64,000 nucleotides of DNA, from assembly GCF_014495685.1 (NCBI RefSeq), contig NZ_JACTVI010000003.1, positions 186,001 through 250,000 on the forward strand. The letters are read 5' to 3'. The translations under genes were made by a program, and so were the position numbers. The notes beneath the pieces are model-generated. The model was given only the letters and a program-made list of their open reading frames with translations, was not told where the DNA came from and made no database searches. Shown piece by piece: positions 49,666-58,822 of the stretch; within the stretch, counting starts at the first letter, position 1; every line of letters starts with the position of its first letter. Source of the DNA: Streptomyces sp. TRM68367. Lineage in GTDB: Bacteria > Actinomycetota > Actinomycetes > Streptomycetales > Streptomycetaceae.

Positions 49666-52600
49666 CGGCCCCTCCCACGGCATCGGTCCAGGCTCCTCCC
49701 CCGGCAGCCGTGCCCAGCCCCGCGCCCGCGTCGGGCCCTGCGGAGGGCCCCCGGTCGCTGCGCTGGCTGCTGGGGTTCTGGGCCGTGGCGTTCGTGCTGT
49801 TCCTGGCGGTGCAGCCGGGGCGGCAGACCTTCGACACCAAGCTCGGCGTCACCGTCGATCCGGGGCAGTTCCTGGCGGATCTCGGGCAGCTGTGGCACGA
49901 CCGGGGGTCCTTCGGCGGGATCCAGGACCAGTACGTCGGCTACCTGTGGCCGATGCTGCCTTTCTACTGGCTGGGCGACCTCGTCCAGCTGCCGGTGTGG
50001 CTGACGGAGCGGCTGTGGCTGTCGCTGGTCGTGTCGGTCGCGTTCTGGGGGGCGCTGCGGCTGGCCGAGCGGCTGCGGATCGGCAGCAGCGGGTCCCGGC
50101 TGCTCGCGGCGGTGGCGTATGCGCTGTGGCCGGTGTTCACGACCGTCGTCGGGTCGACGTCGGCGGCCGCGCTGCCGGGTGCCTTTGTGCCGTGGGTACT
50201 GCTGCCGCTGACGAACGAGCGGTACGCCGCCCGGGTCGCGGCGTTGCGGTCCGCGCTGCTCGTGACGTTCATGGGCGGTGTCAACGCGGCCTCGACGCTG
50301 GCGTCCCTGCTACCGGTGGGCCTGTATCTGCTGTCCCGGCCGCCCGGTCCCCGGCAGCGCAAGCTGATCGCCTGGTGGGCGCCGGCGGTGATCGTGGTGA
50401 CGGCGTGGTGGTGGATCCCGCTGCTGCTGCTCGGCATCCACGGCGAGAACTTCCTCCCCTACATCGAGACCGCGCGGACGACGACGGACACCATGTCGGC
50501 GACGGAGGCGCTGCGCGGTGCCGGGAACTGGGTGGGCTATCTGCACTTCGGGCAGGCGTGGCTGCCCGCCGGATGGACCGTGGCCTCGTCCGTGGTCGTC
50601 ATCGTCTGCTCGGCGCTCGCGGCGGGGCTCGGTCTTGCGGGGCTGGCCCGGCGGGACATGCCGGAGCGGCGCTGGCTGGTGCTGACGCTGCTGGTGGCGG
50701 CGCTTGTGCTGCTCGCCGGGTACGGCGGGGCGTTCGGCGCGCCCTTCCACGAGACTGTGCAGGGCTGGCTGGACGGCTGGCTGTCGCCGTTCCGCAACAT
50801 CTACAAGTTCCAGACGGGCCTGGCCCTGGCGCTCGTGTTGGGCATCGCCCACCTGGTGGGCGTGGCCGCCGAGCCGCGCGGCGCCCGCGCGGTGCGGGGC
50901 CGCAGCCTGGCCCCGCTGTTCGCCGCGATCCTGATCCTGCCGGGTCTGCTGTGGCCGTACCTCAACGGCTCGATCCTCAGCTCCGGTTCGTTCCAGCAGA
51001 TCCCGAAGTACTGGTCGGCCACCGCCGACTGGCTGGAGAAGTACTCGCCGGACTCGCGTGCCCTGGTCGTCCCGGCGACCGCGCACGGCATCTACACCTG
51101 GGGCTCGCCCATCGACCAGCCCCTCGACGTGGTCGCCGAGTCCCGCTGGGCGCAGCGCGACTACGTCCCGTTCGGCACCGCGGGCAACCGGCGCGCCATG
51201 GACGCCGTGGAGCAGGCACTGACATCGGGTGCCGAAGTGCCGGGACTGGCCGACTACTTGAGCCGGGCGGGCCTGTACTACGTCGTGGTCCGGGGCGACC
51301 TCGACCCCGACCAGATCGGCCAGGTGCCGACCACGACCGTCAAGCGGACCCTGGAACAGTCCGGGTACGAGCGGGTCACGGGCCTCGGCCCGGTGCTGAC
51401 CGGCGGGCGGATCGCGCCGGACACGCCGCTCCAGGTCGAGGGCCTGTATCCGCGGCAGCGGGCCGTGGAGATCTACAAGCCGCAGAGCGACGACATCCCG
51501 AGGCCGGGCCAGGCCGGGCTCGCCCCGCTCGCCGACACAGCCGTGGTCTCCGGCGGGCCCGAGGCGCTGCTGCCGCTGGCGTCCGAGCTGCGCGGGCGGC
51601 CGACGGTCCTCACCGGCGACAACCACCCCGGCGTCGGCTCACCGCCGCTCCAGGTGGTCGGGGATGGCATGCGACGGGCGGACACCCGGTTCGGGCTGGT
51701 CAACGCCAACACTTCGTACACGTACACGCGCGACGGGCGCAACGCGCCGGACTCCCAGCAGGATCCCGGCGAAAAGCCGCGCCAGATCCTGCCGACCGAG
51801 GGCCTGAGCCACCAGACGGTCTCCGAACTGCGCGGCGCCCGCTCGGTGACGGCCTCCTCGTACGGCAACTGGCTGTTCCATCTCCCGCAGTTCGACCCGG
51901 TCAACGCCTTCGACGGCAACCCGGACACCGCATGGGCGGAGGGGTCGGAGGGCGTGCCGGGCTCGGCGGACGGGCAGTGGCTGCGGATCGGGTTCACCGG
52001 TTCCTACGACATGCCGTCCTCCTTCAAGGTCACGCCGTTGCCGCAGGAGAGCGTGCGGGCGGCGGCGACGCGGGTGCGGGTGGAGACGGAGCGTGGCTCG
52101 GTGACGAGCTTCCTGCGGCCCAACGGCCAGACGCAGACGATCCGGGCGCCGGAGGGCGCGACGGCCTGGATGCGGCTGACGATCACCGACTCGGTGTCCC
52201 GCCGCGCGGGCCTGGCCGGAGCGGGCTTCTCCGAGATCGGCCTGCCGAACGTCCAGGTGACCCGCCTGCTGCGGCTGCCCACCGACGCGGACGACTCGGA
52301 CGCCGCCGCCTCGCTGATCTCCCTGCACCGCACCCCCGACCCGACCGGGCTGTCCTCGACCGGCACCGAGGCGGGCCTGCACCGGCGGTTCAGCACGCCG
52401 ACGGCGGGGACGTACGACATGCGCGCGAGCGCGGTGCCGGTGGGCGGCGCGGAACTCGACCGGCTGCTGTACCAGGTGGCCCCCGAGCAGCAGAACCGGA
52501 TCACCGCCACCGCCGACTCCACGGCGACCCTCGGCGCGGGACTGTCGGCGCGCAACCTCACCGACGGTGACCTGACCACGGCGTGGATCGCGGGCGACCG

Positions 52601-53888
52601 GCCGACGGTCCATCTGCGCTGGAACGGCGCGCGGGAGATCGACGAGCTGGTGCTGGCCCCGGCGGGCGGCCTGTCCACCCGCGCCACCGAGGTGCACATC
52701 AGCTCCCCGGGCGGTGCGGCGATCACCGCCGTCGACGAGAACGGCTGGACCCGCTTCGAGCCGATCACCACGGACCGGCTGGACATCACCGTCACCAAGA
52801 CGGCCCCGATGACCCTGCACAACCCGGTCGCCGACGAGGACCTGAACCTGCCGGTCGGCCTGACCGAGGCGTACATCCCGGCGCTCGGCGACGACTACCG
52901 CACCGTGCAGCCCGGCGACTCGCGGCCCTTCTCCCTGCCGTGCGGGCAGGGGCCGGTGGTGTCGCTGGACGGCGAGCTGTACCGGACGAGCGCGCGCGGG
53001 ACGGTACGGGACCTGGTCGAGCGCCGCGCGGTCGACGTCACGCTGTGCCAACAGGGCCGCGACAACGCCGAGGTGGAGCTGTCCTCGGGCACGCACCGCC
53101 TGGAGGCCGGGGACGCCGGCCCGCTGGCGCTGACCGACGTGTCGCTGACCCGCGGAACGGTCCCCGAGGCCCCCGCGGCAGGACGCGACCTGCGCATACG
53201 GGACTGGCTGGGCGACCGCCGCGAGGTGAGCGTCGGCTCGGGCGCGGCCTCGTACCTGACGACGTACGAGAACTTCAACGACGGCTGGAAGGCCACGCTG
53301 AACGGCCGCGAGCTCACGCCGGTACGGCTGGACGGCTGGCAGCAGGGCTGGCGGATCCCCGCAGGGGCGGGCGGCGCGGTCAAGCTGTCGTACGAACCGG
53401 CGACGACCTACGACGGTGCGCTGATCGGCAGCGGGGCGGGGATCGCCGTGGTGCTGGGCCTGGCGCTGTGGCGGCGGCGCGCTGACAACCCCGACGAGCC
53501 GCAGCCGGTGCCGTCGCCTCCCGGGTTCTGGCTCGGGACGGTGGCGCTGACGCTGGTCGGCGCGGTGATCGCGGGCTGGTTCGCGCTGCTGGTGCCGGCG
53601 CTGGCGTTGCTGACGTGGCGGCGGCACACGCTGCTGGTGCCGATCGCGTTCCTGGCGCTGACCGGAGCGGGGGTCGCTGCCGCAATCGGGGCCGGCGAGC
53701 CGGTCGGGGCGGAGCAGGGGGCGTTCGGCCCGACGGCCCAACTCCTTGCGCTGACCGGCCTGTTCGCGGGGCTGGTGAGCGTGCGGGAGACGAGGGGGCG
53801 GGAGCCGGGGGTTCCGCCGGCCGCAGCCCCGGAGGCGCCGACGCAGCAACTGCCCAGGAGAAACCGAACGGGGGGTGAACCCGTATGA
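49662..53888 (+). CDS. AftD-like giant membrane glycosyltransferase (DUF3367, alpha-(1->3)-arabinofuranosyltransferase family)
   Basis: The 1408-residue protein combines an N-terminal GT-C membrane part (about 12 hydrophobic segments up to residue 430, with FDTKLGVTVDPGQFL and GGIQDQYVGYLWPMLPFYWL) with a large extracellular region containing discoidin-like segments (FDPVNAFDGNPDTAWAEG, NLTDGDLTTAWIAGDRPTVHLRW). C-terminal helices close it. This is the plan of mycobacterial AftD, which adds arabinofuranose to cell-wall arabinan. Streptomyces are not known to make that polymer, so donor and acceptor are unknown. The ATG at 49662 overlaps the previous stop, and the next gene starts within its last codons. 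Confidence 0.88.
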   Translation: MTAPPTASVQAPPPAAVPSPAPASGPAEGPRSLRWLLGFWAVAFVLFLAVQPGRQTFDTKLGVTVDPGQFLADLGQLWHDRGSFGGIQDQYVGYLWPMLPFYWLGDLVQLPVWLTERLWLSLVVSVAFWGALRLAERLRIGSSGSRLLAAVAYALWPVFTTVVGSTSAAALPGAFVPWVLLPLTNERYAARVAALRSALLVTFMGGVNAASTLASLLPVGLYLLSRPPGPRQRKLIAWWAPAVIVVTAWWWIPLLLLGIHGENFLPYIETARTTTDTMSATEALRGAGNWVGYLHFGQAWLPAGWTVASSVVVIVCSALAAGLGLAGLARRDMPERRWLVLTLLVAALVLLAGYGGAFGAPFHETVQGWLDGWLSPFRNIYKFQTGLALALVLGIAHLVGVAAEPRGARAVRGRSLAPLFAAILILPGLLWPYLNGSILSSGSFQQIPKYWSATADWLEKYSPDSRALVVPATAHGIYTWGSPIDQPLDVVAESRWAQRDYVPFGTAGNRRAMDAVEQALTSGAEVPGLADYLSRAGLYYVVVRGDLDPDQIGQVPTTTVKRTLEQSGYERVTGLGPVLTGGRIAPDTPLQVEGLYPRQRAVEIYKPQSDDIPRPGQAGLAPLADTAVVSGGPEALLPLASELRGRPTVLTGDNHPGVGSPPLQVVGDGMRRADTRFGLVNANTSYTYTRDGRNAPDSQQDPGEKPRQILPTEGLSHQTVSELRGARSVTASSYGNWLFHLPQFDPVNAFDGNPDTAWAEGSEGVPGSADGQWLRIGFTGSYDMPSSFKVTPLPQESVRAAATRVRVETERGSVTSFLRPNGQTQTIRAPEGATAWMRLTITDSVSRRAGLAGAGFSEIGLPNVQVTRLLRLPTDADDSDAAASLISLHRTPDPTGLSSTGTEAGLHRRFSTPTAGTYDMRASAVPVGGAELDRLLYQVAPEQQNRITATADSTATLGAGLSARNLTDGDLTTAWIAGDRPTVHLRWNGAREIDELVLAPAGGLSTRATEVHISSPGGAAITAVDENGWTRFEPITTDRLDITVTKTAPMTLHNPVADEDLNLPVGLTEAYIPALGDDYRTVQPGDSRPFSLPCGQGPVVSLDGELYRTSARGTVRDLVERRAVDVTLCQQGRDNAEVELSSGTHRLEAGDAGPLALTDVSLTRGTVPEAPAAGRDLRIRDWLGDRREVSVGSGAASYLTTYENFNDGWKATLNGRELTPVRLDGWQQGWRIPAGAGGAVKLSYEPATTYDGALIGSGAGIAVVLGLALWRRRADNPDEPQPVPSPPGFWLGTVALTLVGAVIAGWFALLVPALALLTWRRHTLLVPIAFLALTGAGVAAAIGAGEPVGAEQGAFGPTAQLLALTGLFAGLVSVRETRGREPGVPPAAAPEAPTQQLPRRNRTGGEPV

Positions 53889-55450
53889 CCGCGCCGACCA
53901 CACCCGAACGCGTGCCGTTCCCGGTCGTGGACGAGGTGGCCCGGCACTGCCTCCAGGAGGAGGAACCGGAGACGGTCCACATCGAGGTCCACCTGCCGGG
54001 CCGCCTCGACCCGACCCGGCTGCGCAAGGCCTTCACACAGGCCCTGCAACGCCATCCCCGCATCCTGATGCGAGAGGCGGCGGGCCCGTGGTATCGCCGC
54101 CGCTACGAGTGGGAACTGACCGAGACCCCGGACGTGGAGGTGGTGACCTTCCTCCCGGCGGGCTCCCACGCCCTGCAAGACGCCCGCACCCGCGCACTGA
54201 CGAAGGCACCCCCTCTGTCCATGTCACCCCCGATCAGGCTGGAGGTGGTGGAGGACGCGGGCCCGGCGGAGGGCAGCGAGGCAATGGATGCGGTCGGCGA
54301 AGCGACCGCAGAGGCAACAGGGCCCGAACCCGACACAGCTACGAGCAGCCACGCCGCTGGGGCACACATAGCTGCGGGCAGTCGTGCCGCTGGGGCGGCA
54401 CGGGTGGGCGATGGGGGTGCCCCCGCGCGAGCTCGTTCGAGCGTGGGGGAGGCACCCTGCCAGCGCGGGCAAGCGCACCCACCCCCGGCCCACGGCAACC
54501 CCGCCCACAGCAAAGGCACCGTCCTCTGCGTCACCATCAACCACACCGCCCTGGACGGCCCGGCCTGCCTCCGCGTCCTCGCTACAGCAGCAGAGCTGTA
54601 CGGAGGCCGGGACAACTCCCCCGCAGCACCCCCCGTACGTTTTCCGCGAACTCCGCAAGAGCCAGCGGACGTCCCCTCCAACTGGTCCCGCCCCGCGCGG
54701 GTAGCCCCCGGCACCCCCGAACCCTCCCCCGGCAACAGCATGCTCGTCACCGAGCTCCCCCTCCCCCACCGCCCCAAGGGCTCCCCGTACACGGTCAACG
54801 ACCAGCTCATGGTCACCACCGCCCTGACGATCGCCCACTGGAACAGAGAACACGGCGCCCACCCCCGCCCCCTGCGCATAACCATGCCCGTGGACGACCG
54901 CCCCCGCGACACCACCATGCCCATCGGCAACGGCACCCGACTGGTCGAAGTCCCCTTCGCCCCGGACGAGTTGACCAACACCCACATGCCCTCCCTCCTT
55001 CGCCGCACCGCGGAGCGCACCCGCGCACTGAAGTCCCTCCCCCGCCCCCAACTCGGCCACGGCGCCGCCCTCCTCACCGCCCCCTGGGCCCCGGTCGGCT
55101 GCCGAGCCGCGCTCACCCGCGTCCTGCGCAGGGCGGCCGCCCCCTGGACCTCCACCACACTCCTCAGCAACATCGGCCGCATCCCGTACCCGCTGGACTT
55201 CGGCGAGGACGCGGGCCGCGCCCACGCGGTCTGGTTCTCCGCACCCGCCCGCATGCCCCGCGGCCTCACCGTCACCACCGCCTCCACCGCCGGCCGCCTC
55301 CACCTGGCCCTGCGCTGGTCCCGCGCCCTGCTCAGCCACGGCGACGGCGCCCACCTCAGGGATCTCTTCGAGCACTACCTGCACACGACGGAGACGACGC
55401 AGACCACCGAACCGGCACAACGGACAGAGCCGACGGAGGTGAACCCATGA
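53885..55450 (+). CDS. Condensation/acyltransferase-fold protein with altered HHxxxDG motif
   Basis: The 521-residue soluble protein resembles NRPS condensation and PapA-type acyltransferase domains. It opens VPFPVVDEVARHCLQEEEPE, has the active-site block TINHTALDGPACLR (NHxxxDG, keeping the second His and the Asp-Gly), and a DFG-like equivalent YPLDFGEDAGR. About 80 residues of low-complexity sequence (about 130-210), partly encoded by a palindromic repeat, interrupt the N-terminal half. Coupled by ATGA overlaps to the AftD-like and methyltransferase genes, it may acylate the surface glycan. That role is inference. Confidence 0.8.
   Translation: MTAPTTPERVPFPVVDEVARHCLQEEEPETVHIEVHLPGRLDPTRLRKAFTQALQRHPRILMREAAGPWYRRRYEWELTETPDVEVVTFLPAGSHALQDARTRALTKAPPLSMSPPIRLEVVEDAGPAEGSEAMDAVGEATAEATGPEPDTATSSHAAGAHIAAGSRAAGAARVGDGGAPARARSSVGEAPCQRGQAHPPPAHGNPAHSKGTVLCVTINHTALDGPACLRVLATAAELYGGRDNSPAAPPVRFPRTPQEPADVPSNWSRPARVAPGTPEPSPGNSMLVTELPLPHRPKGSPYTVNDQLMVTTALTIAHWNREHGAHPRPLRITMPVDDRPRDTTMPIGNGTRLVEVPFAPDELTNTHMPSLLRRTAERTRALKSLPRPQLGHGAALLTAPWAPVGCRAALTRVLRRAAAPWTSTTLLSNIGRIPYPLDFGEDAGRAHAVWFSAPARMPRGLTVTTASTAGRLHLALRWSRALLSHGDGAHLRDLFEHYLHTTETTQTTEPAQRTEPTEVNP
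54412..54455. repeat. Palindromic repeat inside the condensation-like gene
   Basis: An imperfect inverted repeat begins GGGGGTGCCCCCGCGCGAGC and ends GTGGGGGAGGCACC (GGTGCC/GGCACC outer arms). It is similar in layout to 47641-47680. It is in frame and encodes part of a low-complexity insertion. Confidence 0.65.
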
Positions 55451-56199
55451 CGACCACCGCACCCTCACCCCCCAAGGACCTCCGCGACTTCTACGAGAAC
55501 CCCTCCGTCCCCGTCGCCTCCGGCACCCCCCGCAGCCTCCGCCAGGCCCGTATGCTCGCCGAAGCCCTGGAACCGGCAGGCGAAGGACAAGCTGCCGGAA
55601 CCCCCCGCACGATCCTCGACATCGGGTGCGGCGACGGCACCGCAGCAGCCACCGCGGCCCCCCTCCTGCGCGGCCACCGCCTCATCGGCGTCGACTGGTC
55701 CCAGGACGCCCTCAAACGCGCCCGCGCCCACGTCCCCCACGCGGTCCGCGGTGAACTCACCGGCGGCGGCCTCCCCTTCCGCGCCGGCTCCGCCGACGCC
55801 GTACTGTTCAGTGAGGTCGTCGAGCACCTCGTCGACCCGGACTCCGCTCTCGACGAGATCCGCCGGGTCCTGCGCCCCGGGGGCCATCTGATGCTGTCCA
55901 CCCCGAACCTGGCCGCCTGGTACAACCGGGCGCTCCTGCTGGCCGGAGTACAGCCCGTGTTCTCCGAGGTGAGCCTGCGCGCGATCCACGGCCGTCCGGG
56001 CACGGAGGTCGTCGGTCACCTGCGGCTCTACACCGCCCGCGCGCTGCGGGAGTTCGTCACCGCGTCCGGCTTCGACGTTGTACGCGTCGCCGGTGCCCCC
56101 TTCCACGGCGTACCGCGCCCGCTGCGCCCGCTGGACCGGCTGGCCTGTGCCCGGCCGGCGCTCGCGTCGATCCTGCTGCTGCACGCACGAAAGACGTAG
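55447..56199 (+). CDS. SAM-dependent methyltransferase (Methyltransf_11 type)
   Basis: The 250-residue protein has the glycine motif TILDIGCGDGTAAATAAP, the acidic strand end LIGVDWSQDAL, AVLFSEVVEHLVDPDSALDE and RVLRPGGHLMLSTPN. The last parts resemble ubiquinone/glycan O-methyltransferases. The ATG at 55447 overlaps the previous stop codon. It is the second methyltransferase of the glycan cluster. The acceptor is unknown. Confidence 0.9.
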   Translation: MTTTAPSPPKDLRDFYENPSVPVASGTPRSLRQARMLAEALEPAGEGQAAGTPRTILDIGCGDGTAAATAAPLLRGHRLIGVDWSQDALKRARAHVPHAVRGELTGGGLPFRAGSADAVLFSEVVEHLVDPDSALDEIRRVLRPGGHLMLSTPNLAAWYNRALLLAGVQPVFSEVSLRAIHGRPGTEVVGHLRLYTARALREFVTASGFDVVRVAGAPFHGVPRPLRPLDRLACARPALASILLLHARKT

Positions 56200-56211
56200 G
56201 GGGCGTCGCTC

Positions 56212-57126
56212 ATGTGGTGGGGAGTGGCCGCGGCCCTGTTGGCGAACACCCTGTACAGCCTCGGTTTCGTCCTGGAGAAACGGGCGCTCACCTCCCTGCC
56301 CGAGGTGTCGATCCGCCGGCCCGCCCGGCTGCTGCGGCTGGTGCTCGGCAGCCCCCTGTGGATCGGGGGCTCGCTCGCGCTCGCCGCGGGTTTCGCCGCC
56401 CAGCTCGTCGTCTACCGCACGCTGCCGATCGCCGCCGCACAGGGCATCTTCGTCTCCGGCCTGGTACTGCTGGTGCTGCTGTCGAGCCGGCTGCTGGGCG
56501 AGGAGACCTCCGGCCGCGAGCGGTACGCGCTGGCCGCGATCCTCGCCGCGCTGCTGATGGTCGTGCTGTCCCTGCGGGAAGGCCCTGACGGCGGGGAGAC
56601 CGTCAGCCAGGCGGCCCCGTACCCGCTGATCCTGCTGGTGTGCGTGCCCTCGCTGGCGGCCGGGGTCTGGCTGTACAACTCCGCCGAGCACCGCGCCCGC
56701 CGCAGGCACCGGATGCCGACGACCGGAGTCGAGTACGGCGTGGCCGTGGGCCTGCTCTACGGCGTCAGCTCCCTCGCCATCAAGGGTGTGTCGAGCTACC
56801 TGACGACCAGCGGGATCGGCGGCGCCCTGCTGGACCTGTTTCGCTCCCCGTACCCGTATCTGCTGCTCTTCACCGGCGCGTTCGGCCTGGTGATGTCGCA
56901 GGCGGCGCTGCAACGCTGCCGGGCCTCGCTGATCGTGCCCGTGTGCACGACCGTGACCAGCCTGTACACCGCGGTGCTCGGCACGCTGTCGTTCGGCGAG
57001 GCGCTGCCCGAGGAGCCGCTGCGGCTTGCGCTGCGCGTGGCGGGCACGGCGCTCGCGGTCGCCGTACTGCTGTCGATGCCGAAGCACGACACCGCGCTCA
57101 ACCCTCCATCGGCGCCAAGGAGTTGA
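56212..57126 (+). CDS. DMT/EamA-superfamily integral membrane protein
   Basis: The 304-residue protein shows about nine or ten hydrophobic helices, a duplicated half structure and NTLYSLGFVLEKRALTSLPE at the N-terminus. It resembles EamA/DUF803-like small-molecule or lipid-linked sugar transporters. Twelve nt separate it from the methyltransferase. In this cluster it may flip or export a glycolipid precursor, by inference from context. Confidence 0.82.
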   Translation: MWWGVAAALLANTLYSLGFVLEKRALTSLPEVSIRRPARLLRLVLGSPLWIGGSLALAAGFAAQLVVYRTLPIAAAQGIFVSGLVLLVLLSSRLLGEETSGRERYALAAILAALLMVVLSLREGPDGGETVSQAAPYPLILLVCVPSLAAGVWLYNSAEHRARRRHRMPTTGVEYGVAVGLLYGVSSLAIKGVSSYLTTSGIGGALLDLFRSPYPYLLLFTGAFGLVMSQAALQRCRASLIVPVCTTVTSLYTAVLGTLSFGEALPEEPLRLALRVAGTALAVAVLLSMPKHDTALNPPSAPRS

Positions 57127-57133
57127 CACCACC

Positions 57134-57355
57134 ATGAACCCCGACGACCCGCTGCTGAAGATCCTGGCGTGCCCGCTCGACAAGGGCCCGCTGCACCTGC
57201 TCGCCCCTCAGGGGCAGCGGGACGTGGCCCTCTACAACCCGCGCCTGCACCGCCGCTACCCGATCGTCGACGGCATTCCCCAGCTGCTGCCGTCCTCCGG
57301 GGAGCAGGTCTCGGACGCCGAACACGAGGAACTGCTCAAGAGGTTGACCCCATGA
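57134..57355 (+). CDS. Trm112-family-like small protein without the usual zinc cysteines
   Basis: The 73-residue product reads LLKILACPLDKGPLHLLAPQ and RRYPIVDGIPQLLPSSGE. The YPIxDGIPxLL end is diagnostic for the Trm112/YcaR family, whose members partner methyltransferases. The normal CPxC pair is reduced to one cysteine (CPLD), and the second pair is missing, so zinc binding is unlikely. It lies between a membrane protein and an FkbM methyltransferase it overlaps by four bases, consistent with a methyltransferase activator. Confidence 0.8.
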   Translation: MNPDDPLLKILACPLDKGPLHLLAPQGQRDVALYNPRLHRRYPIVDGIPQLLPSSGEQVSDAEHEELLKRLTP

Positions 57356-58173
57356 CGCTGGCCGCCCGCCTGGCCCCCTTCCTGCCCGCCCGCCTGGTGG
57401 CCGCCGCGGCCAGAGCGGTCTACCCGCGCTTCGAGCCCGAGCTGGCCCGGCTCGCCGACCTGTGTCCGTTCGGCTCCGGCACGGCGGTGGACGTCGGCGG
57501 CTGGTACGGCCCCTGGACGCACCGCCTGGCCGGGCGCGCCCGCGAGGTGGTGACGGTCGAGCCGGTGCCGCATCTGGCGCGGCTGCTGTCGGACGCGGCT
57601 CCGCCGAACGTGCGGGTAGTCCGCGCAGCGGCGTCGGACCGGCCCGGCACCGCCCGGCTGTGGCTGCCCGCGGACGACACCGGCGCGCGGGGCGTGTCGT
57701 CCCTCGTACGCCGGGACATCCACGGCCGCGCACTCGACGTGCCGTGCGTGACGCTGGACGAGCTGGGCCTGAAGGACGTCGGCTTCATCAAGATCGACGT
57801 GGACGGCAACGAGCCGGCGGTGCTGCGCGGGGCGACGGTCCTGCTGGCCCGCGACCGGCCGGCCCTGTTCGTCGAGCTGGAGTCCCGCATCCAGCCGATC
57901 GCGCCGGTGGTGACGTATCTGGCGGTGCTGGGCTACGACGGCTGGGTGCTGCCCGGCGACACCTGGGTGCCGCTGGCCTCCTTCCCGCTCAGCGACCACC
58001 AGGCCGAGGCCGCCCACGTCGTCACGCAGGGCCTGCTGCGCCGCGTCCTGCCGCTGCGCCGCCGCCCCCGGTACATCAACTCGGTCCTCTTCCTGCCCGA
58101 CGGCCGCCGACCGGGCCGGAGCCTGGTGCGCGACGATGGGACCCATGCCGTCCCCCGCGAAACGCCCCGCTAA
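57352..58173 (+). CDS. FkbM family methyltransferase
   Basis: The 273-residue protein has TAVDVGGWYGPWTHRLA (SAM loop), VVTVEPVPHLARLL, VSSLVRRDIHGRALDVPCVTLDEL and the FkbM hallmark FIKIDVDGNEPAVLRGA, followed by FVELESRI. These enzymes O-methylate sugars or polyketides. It follows the Trm112-like peptide by an ATGA overlap. The C-terminal ~60 residues are Arg-rich. It is the third methyltransferase of the cluster. Confidence 0.9.
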   Translation: MTLAARLAPFLPARLVAAAARAVYPRFEPELARLADLCPFGSGTAVDVGGWYGPWTHRLAGRAREVVTVEPVPHLARLLSDAAPPNVRVVRAAASDRPGTARLWLPADDTGARGVSSLVRRDIHGRALDVPCVTLDELGLKDVGFIKIDVDGNEPAVLRGATVLLARDRPALFVELESRIQPIAPVVTYLAVLGYDGWVLPGDTWVPLASFPLSDHQAEAAHVVTQGLLRRVLPLRRRPRYINSVLFLPDGRRPGRSLVRDDGTHAVPRETPR

Positions 58174-58750
58174 CCCCTTCACCCCGCTCGACTTCCAGCT
58201 GGTGCTGCTGCGCCGCATGGCCGACCACAATCAGGACCTGGTGGAGCGGGCCCGGCACACCCTGGGTGCCTCGATCGCGGACATGCGCGAGGCCAACAGG
58301 CGCTGGCAGGCGATGGTCCGCTCCCCGCGATCCCGCTCGGCTCTCTCGCGGTACCGCTCGATCCTGGGCGAGCCCGAGTCGGTATGGTCCCGCCGCATCG
58401 GCGACCTGGACTGCGAGGCCCGCTACTGGCCCCTCCCCCTCTGGCCCGACCTGCGCTTCGAGGTCCTGCTCGCCCCGAACGGCCAGGTCTGGAACGAGTG
58501 GCTGGTCCGCGCGCCCGGCACCGAACCCCCGCCCCTGCGCACCCTCGACGACCTCACCCCCTGGTCCTGCACGGTCGACGAAGCGGCCCGCGCCTTCGCC
58601 CCGGCACGTCCGTCGGAGGGCACGGCACCGACCCGCTTCGGCCTGACATTCACGGCCCCCGACGCACAGGGCGTGCCCCACCGGGTCGTCGCCGAGTTCA
58701 CGTGGGGACTGTTGCAGCGGACGGCGGTCAGCGCCGGGCAGCAGCCGTGA
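58145..58750 (+). CDS. Conserved hypothetical protein at the end of the glycan cluster
   Basis: The protein has about 201 residues. It has a helical N-terminus (FQLVLLRRMADHNQDLVERARHTLG, SIADMREANRRWQAMVRS) and a beta-rich C-terminal half (CEARYWPLPLWPDLRFEVL, VAEFTWGLLQRTAVSAG). I do not recognise a domain. It overlaps the FkbM gene by about 30 nt in another frame. The ATG at 58145 follows GGGA, while an ATG at 58136 would add three residues. Co-transcription with the glycan genes is likely; the function is unknown. Confidence 0.65.
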   Translation: MPSPAKRPANPFTPLDFQLVLLRRMADHNQDLVERARHTLGASIADMREANRRWQAMVRSPRSRSALSRYRSILGEPESVWSRRIGDLDCEARYWPLPLWPDLRFEVLLAPNGQVWNEWLVRAPGTEPPPLRTLDDLTPWSCTVDEAARAFAPARPSEGTAPTRFGLTFTAPDAQGVPHRVVAEFTWGLLQRTAVSAGQQP

Positions 58751-58822
58751 GGATCCCGTCCACCACGCTCAAGATGAACGCCCGGCAGGTCAACGGCGTC
58801 GCGGGCAACCGCCGCACCCGAA

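Noticed and set aside
53875..55446. A longer N-terminal extension of the methyltransferase at 55447
   Set aside because: The extension is the alternate frame of the condensation-like gene; the ATGA overlap at 55447 and the conserved methyltransferase start fix the true start.
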